In this document: one piece after another, positions 38,697 to 48,741 of the stretch
Position numbering within the stretch: the stretch's first letter is position 1
Layout of the letters: the number at the start of each line of letters is the position of its first letter
Assembly: GCA_019347675.1 (NCBI GenBank)
Contig: JAHWKW010000016.1
Location: 1 to 64,000 of the forward strand
Source of the DNA: Actinomycetota bacterium
Lineage (GTDB): Bacteria > Actinomycetota > Nitriliruptoria > Nitriliruptorales > JAHWKO01
Direction of reading: 5' to 3'
DNA: 64,000 bases
Notes under the pieces: generated by a model
Told to the model about the DNA's origin: nothing
Seen by the model: only the letters and a program-made list of their open reading frames with translations
Database searches by the model: none
Translations under genes and position numbers: made by a program

Positions 38697-41600
38697 ATGG
38701 GTCGGCGAGCGGACCGGTTAGGGGCCCATGCGCTGACGCTCGCGGTCGTCGCGTCGCTGGCGACCGCCACCGGGTCGGGCTCCGCGAGGGCGGATACGGT
38801 CAGCTACCGGGTGAACGCGGGTGGTCCCGTGCTGTCGACCGAGCCGGCGTGGGAGGCCGACACGGCCGCCTCCCCCTCCCCGTACGTGAACGCCGCGGAG
38901 ACGGGCAACCGGACCTTCTCGACGACGACGGCGATCGACCTGTCGCACCCGTCGGTGCCGCCGGGAACGCCGCAGGCGCTGTTCCAGGCCGAACGGTGGG
39001 ATCCGGTCGAGGCTCCCGAGATGCAGTGGGACTTCCCGGTGGTGGCCGGCAGCTACGAGGTCCGCCTGTACTTCGCCGAGATCTACTCGGGCGCGCAGGC
39101 CGTGGGCGCGCGGGTGTTCGACGTGACCGTCGAGGGCACCGTGGTGCTGGACGACTACGACGTGTTCGCCGATGTAGGCGGCTACGCCGCGGTGGTGAAG
39201 TCGTTCGTCGTGTCGGCGGACAGCAACCTGGACGTCGATCTGGGCCACGTGGTCGAGAACCCCGCCATCAAGGGCATCGAGATCCTGCCGGCCGAGCGCC
39301 CGAACGAGCTGGGGGCGTCCCCGGCCAGCGTGGAGGTCGGACAGGTCCCGGTCGGTGCGTCGGCATCCGCGGACGTGACGCTGACCAACCTCGGGACGTC
39401 CGGCGACCCCGAGATCGTCGTGGACGCCACGGACATCACCGGCACCCACGCCGCGGACTTCGTCGACGACTTCGACGACAGCGGCCAGGTCACGCTCGCC
39501 CCCGGGGCCTCCACCACCCTGACCGTGACCTTCACGCCCACCGACGTGGGCGACCGCTCGGCCACCCTGGAGGTGCACCACTCGGGCCTGAACACGCCGC
39601 TCGCCGTGCCCTTGACGGGTGAGGGCACCGGTGCCGGGACGTGGGAGGCGCGCGCCCCCAGCGGGCTGGCGCGCCAGGAGGTCTCCTACGTGCAGGTGGG
39701 CGGCCGGTTCTACCTGGCCGGGGGTGGCACCGCCCACCAGGCCTACGACCCCGCCACCGATTCGTGGTCGGACCTCGCGCCGCTCCCCGCCGACATCGAC
39801 CACATCCAAGGCGTCACGGTCGCAGGTCTCGTCTACTACGTGGGCGGTCTCGCCGGCTGGCCCGGACCCCACGTGAACACCGTCCACGTCTACGACCCGG
39901 CGACCGACTCGTTCAGCCAGGCCACTCCGATGCCCGAGGGACGCGGACGTGGCGCCGGCGGCGTCGCCGTCCACGACGGGAAGATCTACTACGCGGGCGG
40001 TCTGCACGACGGCGTCGCCGTCCCGTGGTTCGACGTCTACGACCCGGCCGCCGGCACCTGGACGGCCCTGCCCGACATGCCCCGGGCGCGCGACCACTTC
40101 CACGCCGCGGTGATGAACGGGACTTTCTACGCGATCGGTGGTCGCGACACCGCCATCGACGCCACCACGGCCGCCAACGACGCGTACGCGATCGCTACCA
40201 GAAACTGGTCGACCGACCTCGCGCCTCTGCCCACCGCCCGTGGCGGGTTCGGCGCCGCCGTCCTCGGCACCGAGATCCTCGTCATCGGCGGGGAGGGCGG
40301 AGGCCGGACCCACGACACGGTGGAGGCCTACGACACCGGCACGGACTCGTGGCGGACGCTGCCTCCGATGCCCACCCCCCGCCACGGGATCCAGGCCGCG
40401 GAGTGCAACGGCGCGATCTACGTCGCCGCAGGCGGGACCGTCCAGGGCGGCAGCGGCCCGAGCGACGTCCACGAGATGTTCCTCCCATCCGGCGCCACCC
40501 CGTGCGCCACCGCGACCGTCGGCTTCGGCAAGAGCCTCCTCGCGGGCGCGACCTCCCCCAGACCCACGTCGCTGCAGTTCGGACCGGACGGGCGGCTGTA
40601 CGTGGCGCACTTCAACGGCACGATCGCGGCGCACACGGTCGTCCGCAACGGCCCCAACGACTACGCGGCGACCGCCACCGAGACGATCGGGCTTGTCAAC
40701 GACATCCCCAACCACGACGACGACGGCACGCCCAACACCAGCATCACCAAACGGCTCATCACCGGGATGCTCGTCACGGGGAGCGCCGCGAACCCGGTGA
40801 TCCACGTGGCTTCCAGCGATCCGAGGATCGGCGGTGGCGGGTCCACCGACAACGACCTCAACCTCGACACGAACTCCAGTATGATCTCCCGCCTGACGTG
40901 GGACGGGACGGCCTGGAACCGGCTCGACCTGGTGCGCGGGTTGCCCCGGTCCGAAGAGAACCACGCCACCAACGGGATGGTCCTCGACCCGGCCACCAAC
41001 ACCCTGTTCGTGGCGCAGGGCGGGAACACCAACCAGGGCGCGCCGTCCAACAACTTCGCCTACCTCCCAGAGTTCGCCCTGTCGGCCGCCATCCTGTCCG
41101 TCGACCTCGACGCGGTCGGGAACACCACGTACGACCTGCCCACGCTGGACGACGAGGACCGACTCGGCGATCCCGACATCAACGATCCCTTCGGCGGCAA
41201 CGACGGCAAGAACCAAGCGAAGCTCGTCGCCTCCGGCCCCGTACAGGTCTTCGCCCCGGGTTTCCGCAACCCGTACGACCTGGTGATCACCACGCAAGGT
41301 CTGATGTACACGGTCGACAACGGAGCCAACGGGGGGTGGGGCGATATCCCCGTCAACGAAGGCCCCGGGGGCACCTGCACCAACGACGTGAACGAGCCGG
41401 GCACGACCGACCCGGACAGCCTCCACCTGATCACCGGCTCGGGCTACTACGGCGGGCACCCCAACCCGACGCGTGGCAACACCGCCAACACCTTCAACGC
41501 CTCCAACCCACAGTCGCCCGTCGCCGCCGACAACGCGATCGAATGCGACTACCGCGCACCAGGCGGCACGGACAGCACTGCCCTGACGACGTTCGACTCG

Positions 41601-43103
41601 TCGACGAACGGGATCAGCGAGTACACGGCGAGCAACTTCGGCGGCGCGATGGCCGGCGACCTGCTCGCAGCGGGATGGAACGCCAACGCCATCTACCGGA
41701 TCGTCCTGGACAACACCGGCACGGTGGTCGAGTCCAACGACACCCTGTTCAGCAGCGTGGGCTCGAAACCGCTCGACGTCATCGCGCTCGGTGACAGCGG
41801 ACCGTTCCCGGGCACGATCTGGGCCACCGACTTCGGTGCCGATGCCATCGTCGCGTTCGAGCCCGACGACTTCGACGGCGGTGGGTCGACCTGCACGGGG
41901 GCCGATGACCCGACGGTCGACGAGGACGGCGACGGCTACGACAACGCCGACGAGATCGACAACGGGACCGATCCGTGCTCCGCGGCGGACGTGCCCCCGG
42001 ACTGGGACGGCGACCTCACCTCCGACCTCAACGACCCGGACGACGACGACGACGGCCAACCCGACACGAGCGACCCGTTCGCCCTGGATCCGGACAACGG
42101 CATAACAACCAACCTGCCGGTCAGCTACACATGGGAGAACGACGCCCCCGACCCGGGCGGGATCCTCAACCTCGGGTTCACCGGGCTGATGACCAACGGC
42201 ACCTCCGACTACACGTCGCTCTACGACGAAACGAAGATGACGGCCGGAGGCGCCGCCGGGGTACTCACCGTCGATGAGGTCTCCGAGGGCGACGCGCTCG
42301 GAAGTGCGAACACTCAGCACTACGCCTTCCAGTTCGGGGTCGACCCCCTCGGATCGGGCCCCTTCACGGTGCGCACGCGGATCCTCGCTCCCTTCGCGGG
42401 CATGGTCCCCGAGGACTTCCAGTCGATGGGCCTGGTCGCCGGGAGCGGGGGCCAGGACGACTACGTCAAGATCGTGACATCGGCCAACGGCGGCTCGGGT
42501 GGTGTGGAGTTCCTCAAGGAGGTCGCTGGCACGGTCACGACCCGGCCCGCGGCCGAGGTGACCTTGCCCGGTCCCGACGCCGTGGACCTGTACCTGCGGA
42601 TCGATCCCGACGCCGGAACCGTGCAGCCCAGCTACGCCGTCACGATCGACGGTGCGACCGGGCCCCGGACGGAGCTCGGAGGACCAGAAGCGGTGCCCGC
42701 CGGATGGTTCGACGGGACGTCGGCCCTGGCCATCGGCATCATCTCGACCTCCGCCGGTCCGAGCCCCGAGTTCGCGGCCACCTGGGATCTGGTCGAAGCC
42801 ATCCCCGATCCCCCCACCCTCACCGTCACGTCCATCTCGCCGGACACCGTCCCGGCCGGCTGGACGGGTGAGGTGACGATCTCGGGGACCGGTTTCGAGC
42901 CGGGCGCGACCGTGCACTTCGAGAACGGCTCGGGACCGACACCACAGGCCACCGACGTCGCGGTCGTCAACGGCGGCACGATCACCGCCACCGTCGTCAT
43001 CAAATCCGGGGGACCACGTCGCGACCGGCTCTGGGACGTGGTGGTCACCGCCCCCGACGGCGCCACGGCGCGTCTGGTCGATGGCTTCACGGTGCTGAGC
43101 TGA
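38697..43103 (+). CDS. Giant secreted multidomain protein: malectin, Kelch, sorbosone-dehydrogenase-like, Ca-binding, IPT
   Basis: 1468 residues. In order: signal peptide (1-32), malectin-like carbohydrate-binding domain (about 35-200), HYDIN/ASPM-type immunoglobulin-like domain (about 205-312), Kelch beta-propeller with repeated Y-D-P-A-T-D-S-W units (about 318-600), a second propeller like glucose/sorbosone dehydrogenases with G-F-R-N-P-Y-D-L (about 610-1060), thrombospondin type 3-like Asp-rich calcium repeats (about 1070-1130), a concanavalin-like domain (about 1140-1365) and a C-terminal IPT/TIG domain (1372-1468). No anchor is visible. It likely binds or modifies cell-surface or environmental glycans. 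It sits alone between glycosyltransferase genes. Confidence 0.88.
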   Translation: MGRRADRLGAHALTLAVVASLATATGSGSARADTVSYRVNAGGPVLSTEPAWEADTAASPSPYVNAAETGNRTFSTTTAIDLSHPSVPPGTPQALFQAERWDPVEAPEMQWDFPVVAGSYEVRLYFAEIYSGAQAVGARVFDVTVEGTVVLDDYDVFADVGGYAAVVKSFVVSADSNLDVDLGHVVENPAIKGIEILPAERPNELGASPASVEVGQVPVGASASADVTLTNLGTSGDPEIVVDATDITGTHAADFVDDFDDSGQVTLAPGASTTLTVTFTPTDVGDRSATLEVHHSGLNTPLAVPLTGEGTGAGTWEARAPSGLARQEVSYVQVGGRFYLAGGGTAHQAYDPATDSWSDLAPLPADIDHIQGVTVAGLVYYVGGLAGWPGPHVNTVHVYDPATDSFSQATPMPEGRGRGAGGVAVHDGKIYYAGGLHDGVAVPWFDVYDPAAGTWTALPDMPRARDHFHAAVMNGTFYAIGGRDTAIDATTAANDAYAIATRNWSTDLAPLPTARGGFGAAVLGTEILVIGGEGGGRTHDTVEAYDTGTDSWRTLPPMPTPRHGIQAAECNGAIYVAAGGTVQGGSGPSDVHEMFLPSGATPCATATVGFGKSLLAGATSPRPTSLQFGPDGRLYVAHFNGTIAAHTVVRNGPNDYAATATETIGLVNDIPNHDDDGTPNTSITKRLITGMLVTGSAANPVIHVASSDPRIGGGGSTDNDLNLDTNSSMISRLTWDGTAWNRLDLVRGLPRSEENHATNGMVLDPATNTLFVAQGGNTNQGAPSNNFAYLPEFALSAAILSVDLDAVGNTTYDLPTLDDEDRLGDPDINDPFGGNDGKNQAKLVASGPVQVFAPGFRNPYDLVITTQGLMYTVDNGANGGWGDIPVNEGPGGTCTNDVNEPGTTDPDSLHLITGSGYYGGHPNPTRGNTANTFNASNPQSPVAADNAIECDYRAPGGTDSTALTTFDSSTNGISEYTASNFGGAMAGDLLAAGWNANAIYRIVLDNTGTVVESNDTLFSSVGSKPLDVIALGDSGPFPGTIWATDFGADAIVAFEPDDFDGGGSTCTGADDPTVDEDGDGYDNADEIDNGTDPCSAADVPPDWDGDLTSDLNDPDDDDDGQPDTSDPFALDPDNGITTNLPVSYTWENDAPDPGGILNLGFTGLMTNGTSDYTSLYDETKMTAGGAAGVLTVDEVSEGDALGSANTQHYAFQFGVDPLGSGPFTVRTRILAPFAGMVPEDFQSMGLVAGSGGQDDYVKIVTSANGGSGGVEFLKEVAGTVTTRPAAEVTLPGPDAVDLYLRIDPDAGTVQPSYAVTIDGATGPRTELGGPEAVPAGWFDGTSALAIGIISTSAGPSPEFAATWDLVEAIPDPPTLTVTSISPDTVPAGWTGEVTISGTGFEPGATVHFENGSGPTPQATDVAVVNGGTITATVVIKSGGPRRDRLWDVVVTAPDGATARLVDGFTVLS

Positions 43104-43123
43104 ACCCGCAGCCCTAGGACCCG

Positions 43124-44278
43124 TCAGGTGCGGCAGGATCGCCGTCCGCGTCGTCTGGCGAGAACGCGCTCGTAGATGCGCTCCGTCTCCGCCACGGTCC
43201 GACGGATGTCGAACCGTCCGGCCGCCTCTCTCGCTGTGCCCGACATCCGCGCACGGAGTTCAGGATCGCGCACCAGGCGCTCGATCCGATCGGCCAGGAG
43301 ATCCGGCCGGTGCGGAGGAACGACGAACCCCACCTCCCCCTCAGTGACGGCGGAAGGGATACCGCCCACGTCCGTCGCGACCGTGGGCACTCCCACGGCC
43401 AACGCCTCCATCACCGCCAGGGGGAAGCCCTCCTGGTACGAGGACAGTGCGAAGACGTCGCATGCGGCGGTCACCGAGACCGCATCGTCGCGGTAGCCGA
43501 GGAAGCGGAAGCGGTCGCCGAGACCGAGTCGCGCGTGCCGCGCCCGCAGCCGTTGCTCCTCGGGGCCATAACCGATCGCCAGGAACCGCACCTGCGGGTT
43601 GCGCTGGAGCACCTGTGCGGCTGCCTCCAGCAGAGTCGGGTAGTCCTTCTCGGGCTTCAGGTTCGCGACCGTCGCGACCACCACCTCCTCGTCGGACAGA
43701 CCGAGTTGCGCCCGCCGCGCATCCCTTTGAGCGCGCAGGTGCTTCATCTCGTACAGGGGGATGCCCTGGACGACCACCTCCAGCTGGGAGGCGAACCGTT
43801 CCGGGAAGGAGCCTCGCACACCTTCCGACACTGCCACGTGGGCGTCCTCCAGTCGGAAGGTGAGAGCGTTCAGGAACCGGGTCGCAGCCCGGTAGTTGTC
43901 CCAGACGCTGTGCTCGGTCGTGACCAGAGCGGGTCGTGCACCTCGCAAGGCGGTCCGGAGAGCCAGACGGGCGCCTCCGGCGACGAGCGGCGAGTGCGCG
44001 TGCACGACGTCGTAGTCGCGGGTACGGACGAGGTCGACCAGCCGGGGCATCCACCGCAGGTCGAGGCTGTGCCGGGCGCCGAGATCGTGGACCGGGACAC
44101 CGGCTTCCTCGAGATCAGACCGCAGGGTATGGAGCCGGCTCATCGTGTGGGCCGCCTCGTAGCGGAAGGACTCATCCAGATCCCCGTGCGAGGCCATCGA
44201 CACCAGCAGCGTCTCCGCGCCACCGACCTCCAAACCCTTTATCAACCACAGGATTCGGCGACCGCCCTTCCTACCCAC
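43124..44278 (-). CDS. GT-B glycosyltransferase, family 4
   Basis: 384 residues. The N-terminal G-L-E-V-G-G-A-E-T acceptor loop and the C-terminal E-G-F-P-L-A-V-M-E-A (E-x7-E) signature with P-T-V-A-T-D-V-G-G-I-P are typical. It would add a sugar to a growing surface glycan in the cytoplasm. GTG 44278 follows GGGAGGGG; the frame is open 21 codons further upstream. Its 3' end converges on the giant secreted protein gene. Confidence 0.9.
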   Translation of the reverse strand: MGRKGGRRILWLIKGLEVGGAETLLVSMASHGDLDESFRYEAAHTMSRLHTLRSDLEEAGVPVHDLGARHSLDLRWMPRLVDLVRTRDYDVVHAHSPLVAGGARLALRTALRGARPALVTTEHSVWDNYRAATRFLNALTFRLEDAHVAVSEGVRGSFPERFASQLEVVVQGIPLYEMKHLRAQRDARRAQLGLSDEEVVVATVANLKPEKDYPTLLEAAAQVLQRNPQVRFLAIGYGPEEQRLRARHARLGLGDRFRFLGYRDDAVSVTAACDVFALSSYQEGFPLAVMEALAVGVPTVATDVGGIPSAVTEGEVGFVVPPHRPDLLADRIERLVRDPELRARMSGTAREAAGRFDIRRTVAETERIYERVLARRRGRRSCRT

Positions 44279-44766
44279 GGGTTCCCCTCCCAGTGGGTAC
44301 GGCCCCCCGTCGGTATGGCATCCGGTCCTCGAAGGGCCCATCGGCCGTCGCAGCCACCCACGGTGCGTCCAGGGCTACAATCGGCGCATCTGACGGTTGC
44401 GACGGGACTTGGCTTCGGCTGCGGCCGCTGGAGGTCCCGGAACGCCGACGGGTTGCGTGTTCCCCTACCAGTTCCTGCTCAGCTTGTCGAAGCCCGGACG
44501 AGGGAACCATTATTGCACTTGCGGATAGAACCGACGTGTCATTTCCATGGCACAGTGAAGGGGTCGGCTACCTTCTCGGCCCTCTGCCGCTGCACGCATG
44601 CGGGGAGCCGGTCGGCGGGCCAGTTCTTCCCGTGCAGCGACGTCCATACCATCCCTAGCATCTAGATGCGCTGCCACCCCGGTCGGCGTATGGACGAGCG
44701 GCGCACCGTCCCATCATTGACGCGGGCTGCGCCGGGCGCGCGCTCGCGCGGCGCAACCCGCCCTCG
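44279..44766. other. 488-base divergent intergenic region
   Basis: Separates the minus-strand glycosyltransferase from the flippase gene. It contains a relatively AT-rich stretch at about 44505-44560, a 12-base palindrome GCATCTAGATGC at 44658-44669, and a GC-rich imperfect hairpin just before the flippase start (about 44727-44757). I find no convincing gene in it. It probably holds the two divergent promoters. Confidence 0.5.
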
Positions 44767-46233
44767 GTGAACTCGATCCGGCGTCTGCTCGACCGTTCGC
44801 CCCAGATGGCGCGTCACGCGTCGCTCTACCTGGTGGCACGAGTGGTGTCCGGGGCGCTGAACTTCGCCGCGCTGGCGGCCTACACCCGTCTCCTCGATCC
44901 TTCGGCGTTCGGTCGGTACGCCCTGGTGGTGGCGGGCGCGGCGATCGGATACGTGACGCTCTTCCAGTGGCTGGTGTTGAGCGTGGCGAGGTTCCGACAA
45001 GCCTTCCTCGACGACACGGAATCGCTGACCAGTGCCGTGCTGGCGGGGTTCGCCGGCGTGCTCGGCTGCTCGGCCGTCGGCCTGATCTTCGTGCTGCTGA
45101 GTGGCACCGTGCCCGGCGACCTGCGGGGCCTGGTCATCCTCGGCGCCTGCATCCTGTGGGCCCAAGGCTGGTATGAACTCAACCTGGAGTTCGCACGGAG
45201 CGAGTTGGAGCCCAGGCGCTACCTGTGGCGGTCGGTCGTCCGGTCGATCGCGGGGGTCACGGTCGGCATCACGCTCGCGGCAGCCGGCTACGGAGCGACT
45301 GGGGTGCTCCTCGGGCACCTCCTGGGTTACGCGGCCGGCTCAGTACCTGGCTGGAGCCGGTGGGCGACCGGCTTCGTCCGGCCACCGCGCAACGTGCTCC
45401 GGCAGTTGCTGACGTACGGCCTCCCCTTCGTAGCGACCTTCGCGCTCAACTACGTCGTGAACGGTTCGGACCGTCTGCTGATCGGCGCACTGATCAACAG
45501 CGGTCAGGTCGGCCTCTACGCGGCCGGGTACGACATCGCGAACAACGCGCTCGGGGTGGTGATGAGCGTCGTGAACCTCGCCGGCTACCCGCTGGTCGTC
45601 CGGGCGTTCGAACGCGGCGGATCCGAACTGGCCGAGCCGGTCATCGAGCGCAACGTCGTGTCGCTGCTGGCCCTGGCTCTGCCTGCCGCGACCGGCCTCG
45701 CCGTTCTGGCACCGGACATCGCGGCGGTGTTCCTAGGTGAGCGGTTCCAGGCCGCGGCGGCGCAGGTCATACCCTGGGTGGCCTTCGGGGGGTTCTTCCT
45801 GTGGATGAAGGCCTTCTACGCCGACCTCCCCTTCCACCTGCGACGCGCCACGGTCCAGCAGGCAGGCGTCTCTCTGGTCGCCGCGACAACCAACGTGGCG
45901 CTCAACCTGTGGTGGATCCCGACCTTAGGAATGCTCGGCGCCGCCTACGCGACCTTCGTGAGCTACGTGGTGGCGTTCGTGACCAGCCTGCTGGTGGGCC
46001 GTCGCCTGTACGCCCTGGCCTTCCCGGTCGGCGCGGCCGCTCGGATCGTGGCGGCGTCGGGCCTGATGGCCCTGGCCGTGGTCATCCTGCCTGTCGAAGG
46101 TGCGCTCGGGTTGGCGGTCAGGGTCGTCATCGGCGCGGCGCTGTACCTGGTGCTGATCGCGGCGCTCGACGTCTACGGTCTGCGGCGCTGGTTGGTCGCC
46201 GGGATCCAGCGCCAGGACGCGACCCGCTCCTAG
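44767..46233 (+). CDS. Wzx-like polysaccharide flippase
   Basis: 488 residues, about 14 membrane helices of the MATE/MOP superfamily oligosaccharide flippases. The N-terminus (Y-L-V-A-R-V-V-S-G-A-L-N-F) and D-R-L-L-I-G-A-L-I-N-S-G-Q-V-G-L-Y-A-A-G-Y-D segment are typical. It would move lipid-linked repeat units across the membrane for polymerisation. The stop shares bases with the convergent stop of the next gene (CTAG). Confidence 0.9.
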   Translation: MNSIRRLLDRSPQMARHASLYLVARVVSGALNFAALAAYTRLLDPSAFGRYALVVAGAAIGYVTLFQWLVLSVARFRQAFLDDTESLTSAVLAGFAGVLGCSAVGLIFVLLSGTVPGDLRGLVILGACILWAQGWYELNLEFARSELEPRRYLWRSVVRSIAGVTVGITLAAAGYGATGVLLGHLLGYAAGSVPGWSRWATGFVRPPRNVLRQLLTYGLPFVATFALNYVVNGSDRLLIGALINSGQVGLYAAGYDIANNALGVVMSVVNLAGYPLVVRAFERGGSELAEPVIERNVVSLLALALPAATGLAVLAPDIAAVFLGERFQAAAAQVIPWVAFGGFFLWMKAFYADLPFHLRRATVQQAGVSLVAATTNVALNLWWIPTLGMLGAAYATFVSYVVAFVTSLLVGRRLYALAFPVGAAARIVAASGLMALAVVILPVEGALGLAVRVVIGAALYLVLIAALDVYGLRRWLVAGIQRQDATRS

Positions 46234-48563
46234 TCCCGGCAGCCCGTCCCGGTGGTCTCGTTGCCGGAGCGCCTGTGCAGGTTGTCAGCGAAATAGTCGG
46301 ACGATGTCCCGGTCCGGTCGACGCCGTCCGCGAACCACCGGTAGGCCGTGCAGGCGTCCACGGCGACGTTCTCGGTCAGCCACGCATGCCCGCCGACGTC
46401 GAAGAAGTGCGCGAGCGCGTTGCACGACCAGTGCGCCTTGACGCGCACCCGGTTGCGACGCACCTCGACGTCGTCAACGTCGACGAACGTGAACGCCGAC
46501 GAGGTGCCACGTGTCGAGCACGTGCCGACCGGGAAACCGTCGGCGAGGTTGTCGACCACGCTCCAGCTGCTCCGCCGGCCGTACCTGGCCGGGTCGCCCC
46601 CGTCGACGTGAACGACGGCCCAACTCGGTGTCGCCGAGCGGATGCGGTTGTGGTGGATGTACACGTTGCTCACCAGACCGGCGCCTTCCGCCCCGAAGGC
46701 GAGCAGGTGCACGTCGGCGTCCCCGTTGCGGATCTCGACGCCGTGGACCTGTTGCACGTCGCCACCCGGCTCGAAGTCGATGTAGTCGTAACCACCCTTT
46801 AGAACCGTGAGAGCGTCGATCAATAGGCCACGCACGTGAATAGGGGCGGCGCCGTGCCGGTGCGGATGGTCCGCGTGCGCGCGGACCAGGCGGATGTCCG
46901 TCGATCCGTCGTCACTGTTGCCGTAGACGCCCATGGCGTGCAGGTGGTCGCCGCCCACGTCCTTGGAGGACGTGTCGAAGATGGAGATGTGGTGCGAGCC
47001 GCGGAGATCGAAGGCGTGTTCGGCTTCGAACCGCCGGTCGAAGTAGGCGTAGCCCGGGTCCCCGAAGTTGTTGTGACGGCGCGTGATCCCGTCGTAGTGG
47101 GGGTTGCCGGGGTGGAAGGGCCCTTCGACACGCAGATTGCGCAGCGTGATGTTCGACGAGTCGGTGAGCCGCCAGTGGCGCCGTGCGGACTGGCCAGTGT
47201 GCCCAACGTGCCCGGCGGTGATGCCGTCCAGGTCGGAGTAGATGGTGGCTTGGTCCTCAGGGGACGGTCCGCGGATCTCCAGCCAGCTACGTCCGGTGAC
47301 CTCCAGGGTGCCGTCCACCCGGTAGCGCGCATCGGCCCGTCCGACGGGCAGGCATACGACGGTCGGGTCCTCCGCGGTGCCGTCCGGTGCCGCGTCGATC
47401 TGAGCCTGGATGGTCGGCGTCTGATCGACGCCGTCGGTGCGGGCCTCGATGACCGTGTCGCACGGGCTGTCGGCGAGGTTGGGGGTGTCCGGCGGGTGGA
47501 CGCCTAGGTGCCACGCGATCCGGTCCGCGGTCGAGGGGGAGACCGCCGCGGTTCCACCGACGACGACGTTGCAGTCCAGTCGGTCCCGGCTGCCATCGAC
47601 CAGTGAGGCCATCTCCTGCGGCAATCGGGCATCGGCAGGCGGGACGAGCGCCAGTACCGCGTCGGTGCGGGCAGCTAATCCGGCTGCGGTGAGCGCATCG
47701 GGGAAGGTCGAGCCGGTCGCGAACACCACGCCTCGCTGCCGCCCCTCGAAGGCCTCGACAGCACGGTGGGCCACGGACGCCGACGTGGAGTACCGGTCGG
47801 CGCCCGCCAGCCGCTCAACCGTGTAGCCGGCATCGCGCAGTTCGTCATCCACCGAGCTGCGGACAGTCGCGTGACCGCCGATCACGTACACCGTCTTGGC
47901 TCCGAGGTCGCGCAGGGCGTCCCTGGTCGCGTCATGGAGCCGGTCGGCCGGCGTCAGCAACGTCGGCACGCGCCAGGGCGCCGCAGCGAGAGCTCCGGCG
48001 GCTACGGCATCGGGGAACCGCTCACCGCTGACTAGCGCCACGACGCCGCGGGTACCCGTCTCGCGGGCGGTCGCTGCCGCTGTGGCGTACCGATCGGAGC
48101 CGGCGATCCGGACAGTCCGGGGGCGGCCAGCCGTCGCTTCGACCTGCTGTTGCACCGCCTCGGACAGCGCCGCGTGGCCGCCGACGATCCACACCTTAGA
48201 GGGGTCCAGCCGTTGGATTTCATGCGCGACCTCAGGCACCAGCCGGTCCCTGGGGGTGATCAGGATCGGGGCGTCGCGCTCGGCGGCCAGCACGGTCGCG
48301 GTCAGGGCATCGGGGTAGTCATCGGCTGATGCCAGGACCAACTCGTCCGCGGAAGACCAGGCGTACCTGGCGACCGTGGTGGCCGTGGTGGTCCGGGAGG
48401 CGTCGCTGACACGGCTCAAGCGACGTGCGGCGCATCCTGCCGGATCGGACCCTGCCTGCGGCGACGCTGTCGAGGCAGCCGCCCACGCCCCGACGTGCTC
48501 GGGCGCTGAGCCGGGATACAGGAGCGACGCCAGTAGCACGCCGACGACGACGATTCTGGACAT
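46230..48563 (-). CDS. Secreted protein with CW_binding_2 repeats and a right-handed beta-helix
   Basis: 777 residues. Signal peptide (1-28), three cell-wall-binding repeat-2 units (about 60-345; each with A-x-x-F/Y-P-D-A-L and V-x-V-I-G-G-x-A-x-V patterns and R-x-A-G-x-D-R-Y), then from about 370 a long region of parallel beta-helix type (N-I-T-L-R-N-L-R-V-E-G, repeated H-x-I/V rungs), as in polysaccharide lyases or glycan epimerases. It would be retained on the cell wall and act on a polysaccharide. The ATG at 48563 opens the signal peptide; the frame extends upstream without coding signs. Confidence 0.85.
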   Translation of the reverse strand: MSRIVVVGVLLASLLYPGSAPEHVGAWAAASTASPQAGSDPAGCAARRLSRVSDASRTTTATTVARYAWSSADELVLASADDYPDALTATVLAAERDAPILITPRDRLVPEVAHEIQRLDPSKVWIVGGHAALSEAVQQQVEATAGRPRTVRIAGSDRYATAAATARETGTRGVVALVSGERFPDAVAAGALAAAPWRVPTLLTPADRLHDATRDALRDLGAKTVYVIGGHATVRSSVDDELRDAGYTVERLAGADRYSTSASVAHRAVEAFEGRQRGVVFATGSTFPDALTAAGLAARTDAVLALVPPADARLPQEMASLVDGSRDRLDCNVVVGGTAAVSPSTADRIAWHLGVHPPDTPNLADSPCDTVIEARTDGVDQTPTIQAQIDAAPDGTAEDPTVVCLPVGRADARYRVDGTLEVTGRSWLEIRGPSPEDQATIYSDLDGITAGHVGHTGQSARRHWRLTDSSNITLRNLRVEGPFHPGNPHYDGITRRHNNFGDPGYAYFDRRFEAEHAFDLRGSHHISIFDTSSKDVGGDHLHAMGVYGNSDDGSTDIRLVRAHADHPHRHGAAPIHVRGLLIDALTVLKGGYDYIDFEPGGDVQQVHGVEIRNGDADVHLLAFGAEGAGLVSNVYIHHNRIRSATPSWAVVHVDGGDPARYGRRSSWSVVDNLADGFPVGTCSTRGTSSAFTFVDVDDVEVRRNRVRVKAHWSCNALAHFFDVGGHAWLTENVAVDACTAYRWFADGVDRTGTSSDYFADNLHRRSGNETTGTGCRD

Positions 48564-48741
48564 GGTCGCCCCCCGCATCGGTGGCATGCAGCGCCACTGA
48601 CGTGTTCGACGTGCTCGATGCCCCACTTGAACGTAACACCCTCGGGCCGACCGGCGCCTGAGCGCGGTTCCGCAGAGCAAGGCTGTACCCTCCTCGCGCC
48701 TCGGTGCTACGGCCGATCCGGACGGAGGGATAGTCAGGCCC

